Shown piece after piece: positions 32,326 to 41,807 of a DNA stretch of 64,000 nt; position 1 is the first letter of the stretch, and each line of letters opens with the position of its first letter. Location: positions 186,001 through 250,000 of the forward strand of contig CAWFPP010000004.1 of assembly GCA_963817735.1 (NCBI GenBank). Direction: 5' to 3'. Both the position numbers and the translations under genes were made by a program. The notes beneath the pieces were generated by a model. It did not search any database and had not been told where the DNA came from. It saw only the letters and a program-made list of their open reading frames with translations. Source of the DNA: Bog-473 sp963817735. GTDB lineage: Bacteria; Actinomycetota; Acidimicrobiia; Acidimicrobiales; RAAP-2.

Positions 32326-32739
32326 ATGCCGTCGTACCCGTTCCTGAGCGACGAGTGGCTGGACGAGGCCCGGAGGATCCGCGCCGAGTACGAGGGCAAG
32401 ACCGCCCCCGTCCCGCACGCCGTACGTATGAACCTGGTGGTGACCGTCGTGCCGTTCTCCGACGAGGACATCCACGCCCACTTGGATACCTCGAGCGGGG
32501 AGCTCATACTCGATACGGGCCATCTCGAGATTCAGGACCTCAAGGTGACCGTGGACTACGACACGGCCAAGGCAATCCTGATTGAGGGCAACCCGCAGGC
32601 CGGCATGCAGGCCTTCATGGCCGGCAAGGTGCGGGTCGAGGGTGACATGGCCAAGCTCATGGCCCTGCAGGCGGCACCGGCGGCGAGCGACCCCAATGCC
32701 GCCGAGATGGCCGCCAAGTTGCGCGATATCACCGAGTAA
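32326..32739 (+). CDS. SCP2 sterol-carrier domain protein
   Basis: A 137-residue cytosolic protein. MNLVVTVVPF..., AKAILIEGNPQAGMQAFMAGKVRVEGDMAKLMALQ is the SCP2 lipid-binding fold's conserved C-terminal half. Such proteins bind fatty acyl or sterol ligands. AAGGAG lies 9 bases before the ATG. It is divergent from the esterase-gatCAB operon, separated by 127 bases that must hold both promoters, and convergent with the MFS gene with an 8-base gap. Confidence 0.88.
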   Translation: MPSYPFLSDEWLDEARRIRAEYEGKTAPVPHAVRMNLVVTVVPFSDEDIHAHLDTSSGELILDTGHLEIQDLKVTVDYDTAKAILIEGNPQAGMQAFMAGKVRVEGDMAKLMALQAAPAASDPNAAEMAAKLRDITE

Positions 32740-32747
32740 CCGGGCCG

Positions 32748-34424
32748 TCAGCCCGTATCGGCCAGCTGTTGCGCGGCCCGCACGTCGCGGGGCAGCGACT
32801 TTATGAACAGCCCGCAGAACACGGCTCCGGCCGCCACGCCGGCGCAGACCCAGAACGGGACGGCAAAACTGTGGAGGAGCGCCGTGCTGTGGTGCACGCT
32901 GCCCAGGCCCGATCGCCGGGCGATCGACTCCTGGATGGTCAGGACGGCCTGAATGCCCGCCACCTCCCCGACCTGGGTGGCCAGGAGCTGCGCGGCGCTC
33001 ATCACCCCGTACTCGGACGCCGCCAGCTCGTTGGACATGGTCGCCGACGTCGCCGGCATGGAGACGCCCATGCCGAGACCGGACAGGGCCAGCGCGACCA
33101 GGATGATGAACAGCCCCGCCGATGGCCTGAGGGTGGCGAACAGGATCATGGAGACGAGCAGGGAGCCGGCGCCGAAGAGCGTCGCGGTCCGCTCCCCTGT
33201 CCGCACCGTCATATATCCCGCGATGGGTGCGCTGATGGCGAACAGGAGCGGGCGCGCCACCGATATGAAGCCGACCTGGGACACGCTGTAGCCGTAGACC
33301 TGCTCCATCAAGAGCGGGAACAGGAAGAACCCGCCGAAGTAGGCGAAGCTCGAGAACGTCTTCGTCCCCATGGGGAACATGAAGTTGCGGCGGCGCCAGT
33401 ATGTGGTCGGGACGAGCGGGGTGGCGAACGTCAGCTCCCGGCGGACGAACACGATGGTCAGCACGACCGCCACGACCCCGCAGGCGATGACCGCGGCTGA
33501 GGTCCAACCCACGATGGGGCCGACACTCAGCACCAACATGGCGGCCGTCACGGAACCGGCGAGACTCAGGATCCCCACCCAGTCCGTTCCGTCCCAGACG
33601 CCGGCGCGCCGCTGACGCCGGCGCCGACGCCGACGCCGGCCCAGGCCGGAACCGACACCGTCCGCCCCGCCTTCGTCGGCCACGACGTCAGCGCGGGACG
33701 ACCTCCGGTCCGACGGCAACAGGAGGGCGACGACCCCCGAGGCGATGACCAAGAGCACCAGCTGCCCCCAGAACAAGGTCCGCCAGCCGAAGTACTGGAT
33801 CACCGGTGAGCCCAAGGTCACGCCGAGCACCGGGCCGCCCGCTCCCACCAGCGACCACCACCCGAGGGCCTTGACCCGGTCCTGCCGTGAGAACAGTTCC
33901 AGGATGATCGCCATTGACGCCGTGCCGGTCGCCGCCCCTTGCACACCGTCGAGGGCACGGGCGAACAGGAGCATCCCGACGTCGGGTGCCGTGGCCGTCA
34001 GGATGGCGCTCACCATCGCCCCGAGCAGGCCGAACTGGTACAGCCGGCGATGGCCGAACAGGTCCCCGGCCTTCCCGAAGAAGGGAGCCGCCACGCCGAA
34101 GGCCAGGAGCGGTCCCGTCGAGGCCCAGGCGAGCACCGAGAAGTTGGTGTTGAAGTCCTCCTTGACCGTGGGCAACGCGACCACGAAGACGGTGAAGGTG
34201 ATATTGAGCGAGAGGAGCCCGGCCAGCAGCGCGACCAGGGCCCACCACTGGTAGCGGGGGCTGCGCACGGCCCGGTCCGTGACCCGCCGGTGTAGCAGGA
34301 CGAACCAGTTCGTCTCGACGGAACCGTCCGCCCCCATCGTCCCCATGGCGCCGCCGCCGGGGTCGAAATTGGGGTCCAGCAGGACGTCGGCCTGCCGGTC
34401 GCCGGATCCTTCCACCTGGGACAC
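32748..34424 (-). CDS. MFS transporter (DHA2/EmrB-like)
   Basis: A 558-residue major-facilitator protein with about 14 hydrophobic segments from residue 60 on (WWALVALLAGLLSLNITFTVFVVALP). GKAGDLFGHRRLYQFGLLG is motif A and VLGVTLGSPVIQYFGWRTLFW the drug/H+ antiporter region. Between the two halves is a strongly basic stretch (RRRRRRRRQRRAG), from a hexamer-rich DNA tract at about 33610-33650. The N-terminal 55 residues are a soluble tail. GTG start at 34424. Probably a proton-driven exporter of unknown drug or metabolite. Confidence 0.9.
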   Translation of the reverse strand: MSQVEGSGDRQADVLLDPNFDPGGGAMGTMGADGSVETNWFVLLHRRVTDRAVRSPRYQWWALVALLAGLLSLNITFTVFVVALPTVKEDFNTNFSVLAWASTGPLLAFGVAAPFFGKAGDLFGHRRLYQFGLLGAMVSAILTATAPDVGMLLFARALDGVQGAATGTASMAIILELFSRQDRVKALGWWSLVGAGGPVLGVTLGSPVIQYFGWRTLFWGQLVLLVIASGVVALLLPSDRRSSRADVVADEGGADGVGSGLGRRRRRRRRQRRAGVWDGTDWVGILSLAGSVTAAMLVLSVGPIVGWTSAAVIACGVVAVVLTIVFVRRELTFATPLVPTTYWRRRNFMFPMGTKTFSSFAYFGGFFLFPLLMEQVYGYSVSQVGFISVARPLLFAISAPIAGYMTVRTGERTATLFGAGSLLVSMILFATLRPSAGLFIILVALALSGLGMGVSMPATSATMSNELAASEYGVMSAAQLLATQVGEVAGIQAVLTIQESIARRSGLGSVHHSTALLHSFAVPFWVCAGVAAGAVFCGLFIKSLPRDVRAAQQLADTG

Positions 34425-34509
34425 CCTAGGTGGCCGCCTTCAGCCCGCCTCTCGCCCGGGAGCGGCACCCGGACGACGACACGACGTCGTCAGGGCGACT
34501 ATGACATCG

Positions 34510-34824
34510 TCAACGCAAGCCGCGCAGGCGGAACCACCAGTTCGGATCACGCCCATGGGCATGGAAGTGGTTCGGGATCTGGCGCATCACCCGGTCGACC
34601 GACCACTCGCCCTCGCCAAAGCGCGCGTCGGCCACCCGCGTGAGCTGGGCGACCATGTGGTCGACGTCGCCCTCGGGTGGCGTCGGGCCGTGCTGCTTCC
34701 ACACGACCATGGGCACGCCACACACCTCGCAGTCGGCCACCCAGCAGACGTCGTCCTCGTGATGCCACACCGACAGTCGGGCCGCCTCGCAGAGGTCGCA
34801 GTCGGGGTCGAACGGGAGCGCCAC
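34510..34824 (-). CDS. small Cys/His-rich conserved protein (HIT-like)
   Basis: A 104-residue protein from GTG 34824. Two CxxC pairs (DCDLCEAAR, DCEVCGVPM) could bind zinc, and IPNHFHAHGRDPNWW near the C-terminus recalls the His triad of HIT proteins, though the third His is displaced. It looks like a conserved actinobacterial protein of unknown function. It lies 16 bases downstream of the PASTA kinase on the same strand and may be co-transcribed with it. Confidence 0.6.
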   Translation of the reverse strand: MALPFDPDCDLCEAARLSVWHHEDDVCWVADCEVCGVPMVVWKQHGPTPPEGDVDHMVAQLTRVADARFGEGEWSVDRVMRQIPNHFHAHGRDPNWWFRLRGLR

Positions 34825-34840
34825 GGCGGAGGCCGACCAG

Positions 34841-36886
34841 CTAATGGGTGAAGATCTGGATCGATGAGCCCGTCGGTACCGTCGAGCCGACCGAGGGCTG
34901 GGTGCCGCTCACGTTGTTGCTGGGGCTGCCGGACACGCCCGAGACGCTCAGGCCCTGTTGTTGCAGCGCACTGGTGGCCTGGGCGACCGTGTCGCCGATG
35001 ACATTGGGGACCGTCGTCGTCGGTGGACCGGTCGAGATGTTGACCGTCACCGCCGAGCCGTAGGGCGCCGGCGCACCGCTGGCCGGCGCAGTGGAAATCA
35101 CCTGTCCCGACGGCACGGTGGGGCTCGACTCTGAGTTCTGCGTGGCGGTCAGGCCGACCGCCTGCAGCGCGGCCTGGGCCTGGGCGAACGAGTAGCTGGT
35201 CGGGATGCTCGGCACGGTCGCCGGCGAATGGCCGAGCGACGGCACGAGCGTGATGGTCGACCCGTACGGAGCCTTTGTCGGGTTCTGGGTCGAGCCGATC
35301 GACCACAGGACCAGCACTTGCGCGGGCACCGTGTCGCTGTACGTCCCCGCCGTGTTGCAGACCGATTGGAAATGCGCTGACTGCAGGGCGGTCGCGGCCT
35401 GCGCACAGGTCATACCGGCCAACGACGGCACCGTCACGTCCGGCTTACCCGACGACACCACCACGTTGACGGTCGAGCCCTCCTTCTGCGAGACACCGGC
35501 GTTCGGGCTCTGCGATATCACCTCTCCGGCGGCCACGGTTATCGAGGTGAGCGGCGTGCCCTCCTTCAGGTTCATATGGACCTTGGCCACCGCCGTCCGA
35601 GCCTCGGCCAAGGTCATATTGACGAGCGCCGGCGTCGGGTGCGACGGCGTGAACACATTCGTGGCGAAGGCGGTCACCAGCCCCGCGGCGAGGATGACCG
35701 CCAAGGCGATCGCCCCGCCGATCCACCACCCCTTCCGGCTCTTGGGACGCTGGAACGTCGATGCCGGACCACCCGTGCTCAGGACAGGTTCACGACGGCG
35801 CCGCTTCGACTTCGACGACCCGTCCGCACCGGGCTCCGCGTCGAACAGCTCGCCCGGTCCTGCCTTCGTCCCGACCGGCGTGCCGGCCGCCCCCAGGCCG
35901 GGAGCGACCGCCGTGCCGTCGCCCACTGTCGCAGCCGCGGCGACACCCGCCGCCACCCCGATGCCCGAGTCCGTCAGCTCCGACACCCCCGGCGCCCGGA
36001 ACGCGCTGATCGGGGCGGAGTCCTCGAGCCTGGGCATGATGAGGGGCAGCGGGGAAGGCGTCGGCAACGCGGCGGCCAGCGCGCCCAACCGGGCCGCCAG
36101 ACCGGCCGCGTCCAGGCGGGCGGCCACGTCGGGAGCGGCGGCCCGGGCCAGCACGTCGTCCAAAGGGCCCAACAGATCATTGTGCGGCAGGGGTTGGCCG
36201 ATGCGGGCCGCCAGGGTCCCCATGGTGGTGTCGGTCACGAAGGGCACGACGCCCGTCACCGCCTCGTAGAGCACCAGCGCCAGCGAGTACACGTCGGCAC
36301 GGCCGTCGACCGTCTTGCCCTCCGCCGCCTCGGGGCTTATATAGCGGGCCGTCCCCACCATCGCTCCGGCCGGCTCGGTCCAGGCCGCCTCGGCCAGGGC
36401 GCGGGCCACGCCGAAGTCGGCCACCCGGACCCGGCCCTCCTCGTCGAACAAGAGGTTCGCCGGCTTGATGTCACGGTGCACCAGACCCCGCAGGTGCGCG
36501 TACGCCAGCCCCTGCGCCACCTCGGTCCCCAACTGTGCCGCCTGCGGCAGTGACAACCGGATGTCACGATCCAACAGATCACGCAACGACCCGCCACCGA
36601 GATACTCCAACACCAGATACGGCCCGTCCTGGTCCTCGCCCCAGTCGAAGACGCGCAGCACGTGCGGGTGGTTCAACGACGCCACCGAGCGCGCCTCGGC
36701 CCGGAAGCGTTTCAAGAACGCCTCGTCCGTCGCCAACCCGGGTTGGAGCACCTTGACCGCGACGTGGCGTTGGAGGGACACGTCCTCGGCGAGATAGACG
36801 TGAGCGGATGCGCCGGTGCCCAAAGCGGAGAGCAGCCGGTACCGCTTCCCAAGGACCCGGCCGATGGAGTCAGAAATCAGGGGCAT
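34841..36886 (-). CDS. serine/threonine protein kinase with PASTA repeats (PknB-like)
   Basis: A 681-residue membrane kinase. Residues 16-270 are a Hanks kinase: glycine loop GTGASAHV, Lys45 (AVKVL), Glu64, HRDIKPANLLF at 137-147, DFG 157-159 and GTARYISPEAAEG. A Pro/Ala linker is followed by one transmembrane helix (about 385-410, GWWIGGAIALAVILAAGLVTAFA) and four extracellular PASTA domains to the C-terminus, which sense peptidoglycan fragments in PknB relatives. No FHA or PASTA partners adjoin. It is followed by the HIT-like gene and preceded by ligA on the same strand. Confidence 0.95.
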   Translation of the reverse strand: MPLISDSIGRVLGKRYRLLSALGTGASAHVYLAEDVSLQRHVAVKVLQPGLATDEAFLKRFRAEARSVASLNHPHVLRVFDWGEDQDGPYLVLEYLGGGSLRDLLDRDIRLSLPQAAQLGTEVAQGLAYAHLRGLVHRDIKPANLLFDEEGRVRVADFGVARALAEAAWTEPAGAMVGTARYISPEAAEGKTVDGRADVYSLALVLYEAVTGVVPFVTDTTMGTLAARIGQPLPHNDLLGPLDDVLARAAAPDVAARLDAAGLAARLGALAAALPTPSPLPLIMPRLEDSAPISAFRAPGVSELTDSGIGVAAGVAAAATVGDGTAVAPGLGAAGTPVGTKAGPGELFDAEPGADGSSKSKRRRREPVLSTGGPASTFQRPKSRKGWWIGGAIALAVILAAGLVTAFATNVFTPSHPTPALVNMTLAEARTAVAKVHMNLKEGTPLTSITVAAGEVISQSPNAGVSQKEGSTVNVVVSSGKPDVTVPSLAGMTCAQAATALQSAHFQSVCNTAGTYSDTVPAQVLVLWSIGSTQNPTKAPYGSTITLVPSLGHSPATVPSIPTSYSFAQAQAALQAVGLTATQNSESSPTVPSGQVISTAPASGAPAPYGSAVTVNISTGPPTTTVPNVIGDTVAQATSALQQQGLSVSGVSGSPSNNVSGTQPSVGSTVPTGSSIQIFTH

Positions 36887-36956
36887 CGGGGCGCACTCAG
36901 GCTACCGATCGCGGGCAGGTATCCGGTGGACACCCCTCTACCAGCAACGGTCGTGG

Positions 36957-39074
36957 TCACGAGGGCGGTTCACCGGTATCGAGCAACGCCTGGAACGACG
37001 CCGCATCGAGCTGGGGGATGCCGAGCTCCTCCGCCTTCTTCAGCTTGCTGGCGCCGGGCGACTCGCCCACCACGAGCACGAACGTCTTCTTCGACACGCT
37101 CCCCGGCGACTTGCCGCCCCGCGCCATGATCGCCTCCTCGGCCCCTTCCCGCGTGTAGTCGGGGACCGCGCCAGTGACGACCACCGTCTTGCCTTCCAAG
37201 GTTTGCGGGAGGGCCGCCGCCCCGGCTGCGCCGCCATCGCTTCCGGCGGACCCCGCCGCACCCGGCTCCTCCATGGACACCCCGGCCCGGCGCAGGCGAT
37301 CGATCACGGCCACGTTGGTATCGGCCGAAAGGAACTCGGCCAGGCTGGCCGCGATGATCCCGCCGACCCCGTCGACGGCGGCCAGCTCCTCCACCGACGC
37401 CGCCGCGATGGCCGGCAGCGTCCCGAAGGCGCGCGCCACGGCCCGGGCTCCCGTCGGTCCCACGTGCCGGATGCCCAGCGCGACCAGCAACCGGCTCAGC
37501 GGCTGTGACCGCGAGGCATCGATGCCCGCCACCAGGTTGGCCGCAGAAAGGGCGGCGAAGCGGTCCAAGGCGGCGAGCTGCTCCGCAGTCAGGTCATAGA
37601 GATCGGCGGGGTCGTTGACGAGGCCGGCGCTGATGAGTTGGAGCACGCGCTCCTCGCCCAGACCCTCAATGTCCATGGCCGAGCGCGACGCGTAGTGCGC
37701 CACCCGCTGCACCCGCTGCGCCGGGCAGTCGATGTTGGTGCAGTAGGTGTCGCTCTCGCCGGGCAGGCGCACGAGGGGCGTGCCGCATGATGGGCACAGC
37801 GTGGGGAACTTCCACTTCGGCTTGCGGCGCTTGGGGACGCCGGGGCCCTCGCGGACGGGGCCGACCACCTCGGGTATGACGTCGCCCGCCTTGCGCACGA
37901 TGACGAGGTCGCCCGGCCGGACGTCCTTGGCCGCGACCTGGTCCTCGTTGTGCAGCGTCGCCACTCCGACGGTCGAGCCGCCCACGAAGACGGGCTCGAG
38001 GCGTGCGAAGGGTGTGGCCCGGCCGGTGCGGCCGATGGAGACCATGATGTCGAGCAGGCGGGTCGTGCGCTCCTCGGGAGGGAACTTGAAGGCAATGGCC
38101 CATCTGGGAGCGCGTGACGTGGAGCCGAACACGTCGTGCAGTGCGAGCTCGTCGACCTTGGTGACGACGCCGTCGATTTCGTAGGCGAGGCTGTGGCGCA
38201 GCTCGGCCAGCTCCGCGCAGCGCGCCACCACGTTTGTCATCCCTATGACCTGGCGGGCGTCGGGGCTGACCGGGAAGCCGGCCTTGCGCAGCTGCCCCAG
38301 GGTGGCCGTCTGGGTGGCCGCCGGCCATATGACCTTGCCCCGGGTCGTCCCCACCTCGCCCAGCGCGTAGGCCCAGAAGTGCAACGGCCGCTGGGCCGTG
38401 ATGCCGGGGTCCTTCTGGCGCAGCGCGCCGGCCGCCGAGTTGCGAGGGTTGACGAAGAGGCGCTCCCCCCGCTCGGCCTGGCGCTTGTTCATGGCCTCGA
38501 ACTCTTCGACGGGCATGTAGATCTCGCCGCGGACCTCGACGACGTCGGGATACGGCCCGCCCGCCTTGGCCAGTTCCTTCGGGACATCGGCCACGGTGGC
38601 GATGTTCGCCGTCACGTCCTCACCGGTGACGCCGTCGCCCCGGGTGGCGGCCTGGACGAAGCGGCCGCGCTCGTATGTCAACGACATGGCGACGCCGTCC
38701 ACCTTGGGCTCGCACGAGAAGGCCAACGTGTCGATGTTTAGGTCGGGCGCCTGCCGCCGCAGCCGATCCCCCCACGCCCGCAGCTCGTCCTCGCTGAACG
38801 CGTTGTCGAGGCTCATCATCGGGACGCGGTGGCGGACCTCCTGGAAGAGGCCCGAGGGCGCAGCGCCCACGGCCTGCGTCGGCGAGTCGGGCGTCGCCAG
38901 CGACGGGTAGTCCGCCTCCAGCTGCTTGAGCTCCACCACGAGTAGGTCGTATTCGGAGTCGGGGATCTCGGGCGCATCGAGCGTGTGGTACAGCTCGTTG
39001 TTGTGGATGATCTGGGCGCGGAGCTCGGCGGCGCGTGCCGCCGCCTTCTCGGGGACGTCGGCGGCGACGGTCAC
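36957..39074 (-). CDS. ligA: NAD-dependent DNA ligase
   Basis: Seals nicks during replication and repair. The 705-residue protein from GTG 39074 shows the adenylated Lys124 in CEPKVDG, RGEIYMPVEEF, the Zn finger CPSCGTP...CTNIDCPAQ, helix-hairpin-helix motifs (GLGEERVLQLISAGL, LVALGIRHVGPTGARAVARAFG) and a C-terminal BRCT domain (LEGKTVVVTGAVPDYTREGAEEAI). The GTG overlaps the mnmA stop (GTGA). A short Ala/Gly-rich insertion precedes BRCT. Confidence 0.97.
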   Translation of the reverse strand: MTVAADVPEKAAARAAELRAQIIHNNELYHTLDAPEIPDSEYDLLVVELKQLEADYPSLATPDSPTQAVGAAPSGLFQEVRHRVPMMSLDNAFSEDELRAWGDRLRRQAPDLNIDTLAFSCEPKVDGVAMSLTYERGRFVQAATRGDGVTGEDVTANIATVADVPKELAKAGGPYPDVVEVRGEIYMPVEEFEAMNKRQAERGERLFVNPRNSAAGALRQKDPGITAQRPLHFWAYALGEVGTTRGKVIWPAATQTATLGQLRKAGFPVSPDARQVIGMTNVVARCAELAELRHSLAYEIDGVVTKVDELALHDVFGSTSRAPRWAIAFKFPPEERTTRLLDIMVSIGRTGRATPFARLEPVFVGGSTVGVATLHNEDQVAAKDVRPGDLVIVRKAGDVIPEVVGPVREGPGVPKRRKPKWKFPTLCPSCGTPLVRLPGESDTYCTNIDCPAQRVQRVAHYASRSAMDIEGLGEERVLQLISAGLVNDPADLYDLTAEQLAALDRFAALSAANLVAGIDASRSQPLSRLLVALGIRHVGPTGARAVARAFGTLPAIAAASVEELAAVDGVGGIIAASLAEFLSADTNVAVIDRLRRAGVSMEEPGAAGSAGSDGGAAGAAALPQTLEGKTVVVTGAVPDYTREGAEEAIMARGGKSPGSVSKKTFVLVVGESPGASKLKKAEELGIPQLDAASFQALLDTGEPPS

Positions 39075-40192
39075 GCCGCGATCCCCGCACCGACCACGGC
39101 GTCGGGGTCGAGCGCGTCGTAGAGCGCCACCGTCTGGCCCGGCGCCACGGGGCGCTGCGGGGTGTCGAAGACGACCTCCATGCCGGCGCACTCGCCATCG
39201 CCAACGTCATCACCGCCGCCGGTGCCATCGCCATCGCCCGCACTGCCGGCCCGCGCCAGCAGGGTGCATGGGACGGGCCGCCCGTGCGCGCTGACCTGCG
39301 CCACCGCCCTGGCCCCGGCCGGGAGCGGCCGGTCGACCCACGTCAGCGACGGCCCGGCCAACAGCACCGAGCCGCGCAACACCTCCGCCGCGCTGCCCAC
39401 GACCACCCGCCGCGCCGCCACGTCGACGTGGGTGACATAGCGCCGCTTGCCGTCGCTGCCGTGACCCATGCCGCGGCGCTGCCCCACCGTGACGAGCTCG
39501 ACGGCATCGACGGAGCCGGCCGGGCGGCCTGCGCCATCCACCACATCGGCGGGGTGCAGCTCCACCCGCCGGGACAGGAACCCTTCTCGGCCCTCCGCGC
39601 TGCCGATGAAGCACACGTCCTGGCTGTCCGGCTTCGCCGCCGTGCGCAGCCCGAGACGGCGGGCGTGGGCCCGTACGTCGTCCTTGGTCATGTCGCCCAC
39701 TGGAAAGACCACGCGGGAAAGCGCATCCTGCCCGAGCATCGAAAGCACATACGACTGGTCCTTGAGCGGGTCCGCGCCGCGCCGGAGCTGCCACGACACG
39801 ACGCCGGCGCCGGCACCGACACGGGCGTGATGCCCGGTGGCCAGGCGGTGGAAGCCCAACCGGTCGGCCCGCTGCAACAGGCGGTCGAACTTCATGGTGC
39901 GGTTGCACTCGATACAGGGGTTGGGCGTCCGCCCGAGCGCGTGCTCCCCCACGTAGGGTGCCACGACGTTGCGATCGAACTCCTCGGTCAGGTTGAAGAC
40001 GTGATGGGTGATGCCGAGCTGCTGGGCCACCCTGCGGGCGTCCTCGACGTCGGCCACCGAGCAGCATCCAGAGTCGGACGGCCCGCCCCACAGCTTGAGC
40101 GTGGCGCCGACCACGTCATGGCCCTGATCGACCAGCAGCGCGGCCGCCACCGAGGAGTCGACGCCCCCCGACATGGCCACGAGCACCCGCAT
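39071..40192 (-). CDS. mnmA: tRNA-specific 2-thiouridylase
   Basis: Thiolates U34 of Lys, Glu and Gln tRNAs using sulfur from a cysteine desulfurase. The 373 residues show the PP-loop SGGVDSS at 8-14, the catalytic Cys93 (NPCIECN) and the second Cys in DSQDVCFIG, then the central and C-terminal barrel domains. A Gly/Asp-rich insertion (GSAGDGDGTGGGDDVGDG) near the C-terminus is unusual and is encoded by a low-complexity tract. It sits 31 bases after iscS, its sulfur donor, and is coupled to ligA. Confidence 0.96.
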   Translation of the reverse strand: MRVLVAMSGGVDSSVAAALLVDQGHDVVGATLKLWGGPSDSGCCSVADVEDARRVAQQLGITHHVFNLTEEFDRNVVAPYVGEHALGRTPNPCIECNRTMKFDRLLQRADRLGFHRLATGHHARVGAGAGVVSWQLRRGADPLKDQSYVLSMLGQDALSRVVFPVGDMTKDDVRAHARRLGLRTAAKPDSQDVCFIGSAEGREGFLSRRVELHPADVVDGAGRPAGSVDAVELVTVGQRRGMGHGSDGKRRYVTHVDVAARRVVVGSAAEVLRGSVLLAGPSLTWVDRPLPAGARAVAQVSAHGRPVPCTLLARAGSAGDGDGTGGGDDVGDGECAGMEVVFDTPQRPVAPGQTVALYDALDPDAVVGAGIAA

Positions 40193-40223
40193 GGGACAAG
40201 TGTGCCACCGGGACAACCCGGAC

Positions 40224-41399
40224 TCAGTCGCCCCCGCGCAGCGCGGCCACCACGGCGGGGACGACGGCGAGGGCGCGGTCGACGTCGGCATCCGTCGTGC
40301 CATACCCCAGCGTGAAGCGGAGCGCACCCGCGGCCAGATCGGGGGCGACGCCCATGGCGGAGAGCACGTGGCTCGGCTGGAGCGCCCCGCTGGCACACGA
40401 CGACCCGCCCGAGACACAGATGCCCTCCTCCCCAAGCGCCACCAGGAGCTCCTCGCGCTCGACACCCGGCACACACAGATGGAGGTGGCCTGGGAGCACT
40501 TCGACCCCGGCCGAGGCGGCCGTGTCGGGCACCGTGCGGTACGCGCCTTCGATCGCCTCCAGCAGCCCGCCGCACAGCCGGTCGCGAAGTCCCGCCACCC
40601 GCGGCGCCGCCGTGGCGCGCTCGGCGGCCACCAGACGCAACGCCGTGGCCAGCCCGATGGCGCCTGCCACATCTTGCGTGCCGCTCCGCCGCTCGCGCTC
40701 CTGGCCGCCCCCGTACTGGCGGGGCTCGAGCACGACGCCGTGGGCGATGGCCAGGGCGCCGACGCCGACGGGGCCCCCGACCTTGTGCGCGCTGAGCGAC
40801 ACCAGGTCGGCGCCGGCGGTCAGCACGGTCAGGTCGAGGTATGGCGCGGCTTGCACGGCGTCGGTGAAGACGTAGGCGTTCGAGGCGCGGCGGCGAACTG
40901 CATCGATGAGCGCGGGCAACGGCTGGATCACGCCGGTCTCGTTGTTGGCCGTCATGATGGCCACGCTCGTGACCCGCGAGGAAAGCGTGCGCGCCAGCGC
41001 ATCGGGGTCGACGATGCCGTAGTCGTCGACGGGGAGCTCGCGGACATCGAGGCCCGCCACGGCGGCCGCCCGCGCCGACTCGCGCACGGCCGGGTGCTCA
41101 ACGGCGGAGTACAAGAGCACGGCCTCGCCCCGCTCCCGCCAGGCCGCCTCGGCCGGCCCCAGCACGGCCAGGTTGGCGGACTCGGTGCCGCCGGAGGTGA
41201 AGACGATCTCGCCCGGAGCGCGGCCCAGGAAGGCAGCCACCTCGTCGCGCGCCTCTTCGAGCAGGCGCCGCGACCGCTGGGCCGGCGGGTGGCTGCCGGT
41301 GGGATTGCCGAGCCCGCCGGCTCCGGCGTACACCTCCGCCATGGCCGCAGCGACCTCGGGTCGGAGCGGCGTGGTGGCGGCGTGGTCGAGATAGGTCAT
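40224..41399 (-). CDS. iscS: cysteine desulfurase (IscS/NifS family)
   Basis: A 391-residue PLP enzyme moving sulfur from cysteine to acceptors. MTYLDHAATTPLRPEV is the classic start; His102, the PLP Lys206 in SLSAHKVGGP, and the persulfide Cys335 in SGGSSCASGAL are all present. It probably feeds MnmA, whose gene is next, and general Fe-S assembly. The start codon lies in CATATGACC with GGGCCC before it and no clear ribosome site. Confidence 0.94.
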   Translation of the reverse strand: MTYLDHAATTPLRPEVAAAMAEVYAGAGGLGNPTGSHPPAQRSRRLLEEARDEVAAFLGRAPGEIVFTSGGTESANLAVLGPAEAAWRERGEAVLLYSAVEHPAVRESARAAAVAGLDVRELPVDDYGIVDPDALARTLSSRVTSVAIMTANNETGVIQPLPALIDAVRRRASNAYVFTDAVQAAPYLDLTVLTAGADLVSLSAHKVGGPVGVGALAIAHGVVLEPRQYGGGQERERRSGTQDVAGAIGLATALRLVAAERATAAPRVAGLRDRLCGGLLEAIEGAYRTVPDTAASAGVEVLPGHLHLCVPGVEREELLVALGEEGICVSGGSSCASGALQPSHVLSAMGVAPDLAAGALRFTLGYGTTDADVDRALAVVPAVVAALRGGD

Positions 41400-41450
41400 A
41401 TGGGCCCGACCAGCAGGCTACGGCAAGGGCGTCGCCAACCGAACAGGCGA

Positions 41451-41520
41451 GACTGGGCGGGGACAGGCGGGACTGGGCGGGGACAGGCGGCACGGGGCGG
41501 GGACAGGCGGGACGGGCGGG
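41451..41520 (+). repeat. 20-bp tandem repeat, 3.5 copies
   Basis: GACTGGGCGGGGACAGGCGG at 41451-41470 and 41471-41490, a variant CACGGGGCGGGGACAGGCGG at 41491-41510 and a half copy. It is in the intergenic region upstream of iscS; minisatellite of unknown role. Confidence 0.88.
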
Positions 41521-41533
41521 GCGCGTCAGGCAG

Positions 41534-41656
41534 CTACATGCCGGCGAGCGAGGTCATACCGACGAAGGCGATGACACCCATGGCGCAGGCAACCATGAGG
41601 CACCCCGCCACTGCCACGAGAACCAACATCCGCCGACGCATCGTCGTCTCGACCAT
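41534..41656 (-). CDS. small hydrophobic membrane peptide
   Basis: A 40-residue ORF: MVETTMRRRMLVLVAVAGCL... with three arginines followed by a 25-residue hydrophobic helix, ending GMTSLAGM. The positive-inside start and uninterrupted hydrophobic core suggest a real single-pass peptide rather than chance. It lies between two repeat tracts. No homologue recognised. Confidence 0.45.
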   Translation of the reverse strand: MVETTMRRRMLVLVAVAGCLMVACAMGVIAFVGMTSLAGM

Positions 41657-41712
41657 GTGGTTGCAGTCGACGCCGATGGCGCCGCGCTTGAGTTGCGCAA
41701 AGTTGCGGTTCG

Positions 41713-41768
41713 GTGGATCGGTGGATCGGTGGATCAGCGGATCGGTGGATCAGCGGATCGGTGGATCG
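41713..41768 (+). repeat. seven tandem 8-bp repeats
   Basis: Units GGTGGATC (five) and AGCGGATC (two) alternate without gaps just past the 3' end of the aldehyde dehydrogenase gene. A slippage tract in intergenic DNA. Confidence 0.9.
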
Positions 41769-41807
41769 AGCAGCCGGGCGGGAGAGATCCGCCGGCGCCC
41801 CGGGCGA

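Noticed and set aside
22000..38400. Many TATGA/TCATA oligos, many of them from GTC-ATA (Val-Ile) codon pairs, looked like a repeated motif.
   Set aside because: They fall mostly in coding sequence in normal frame and reflect ordinary minor use of the AUA codon; I saw no fixed spacing or flanking conservation.
41451..41768. CRISPR-like array from the two tandem repeat tracts.
   Set aside because: Units are directly adjacent without spacers; these are minisatellites.
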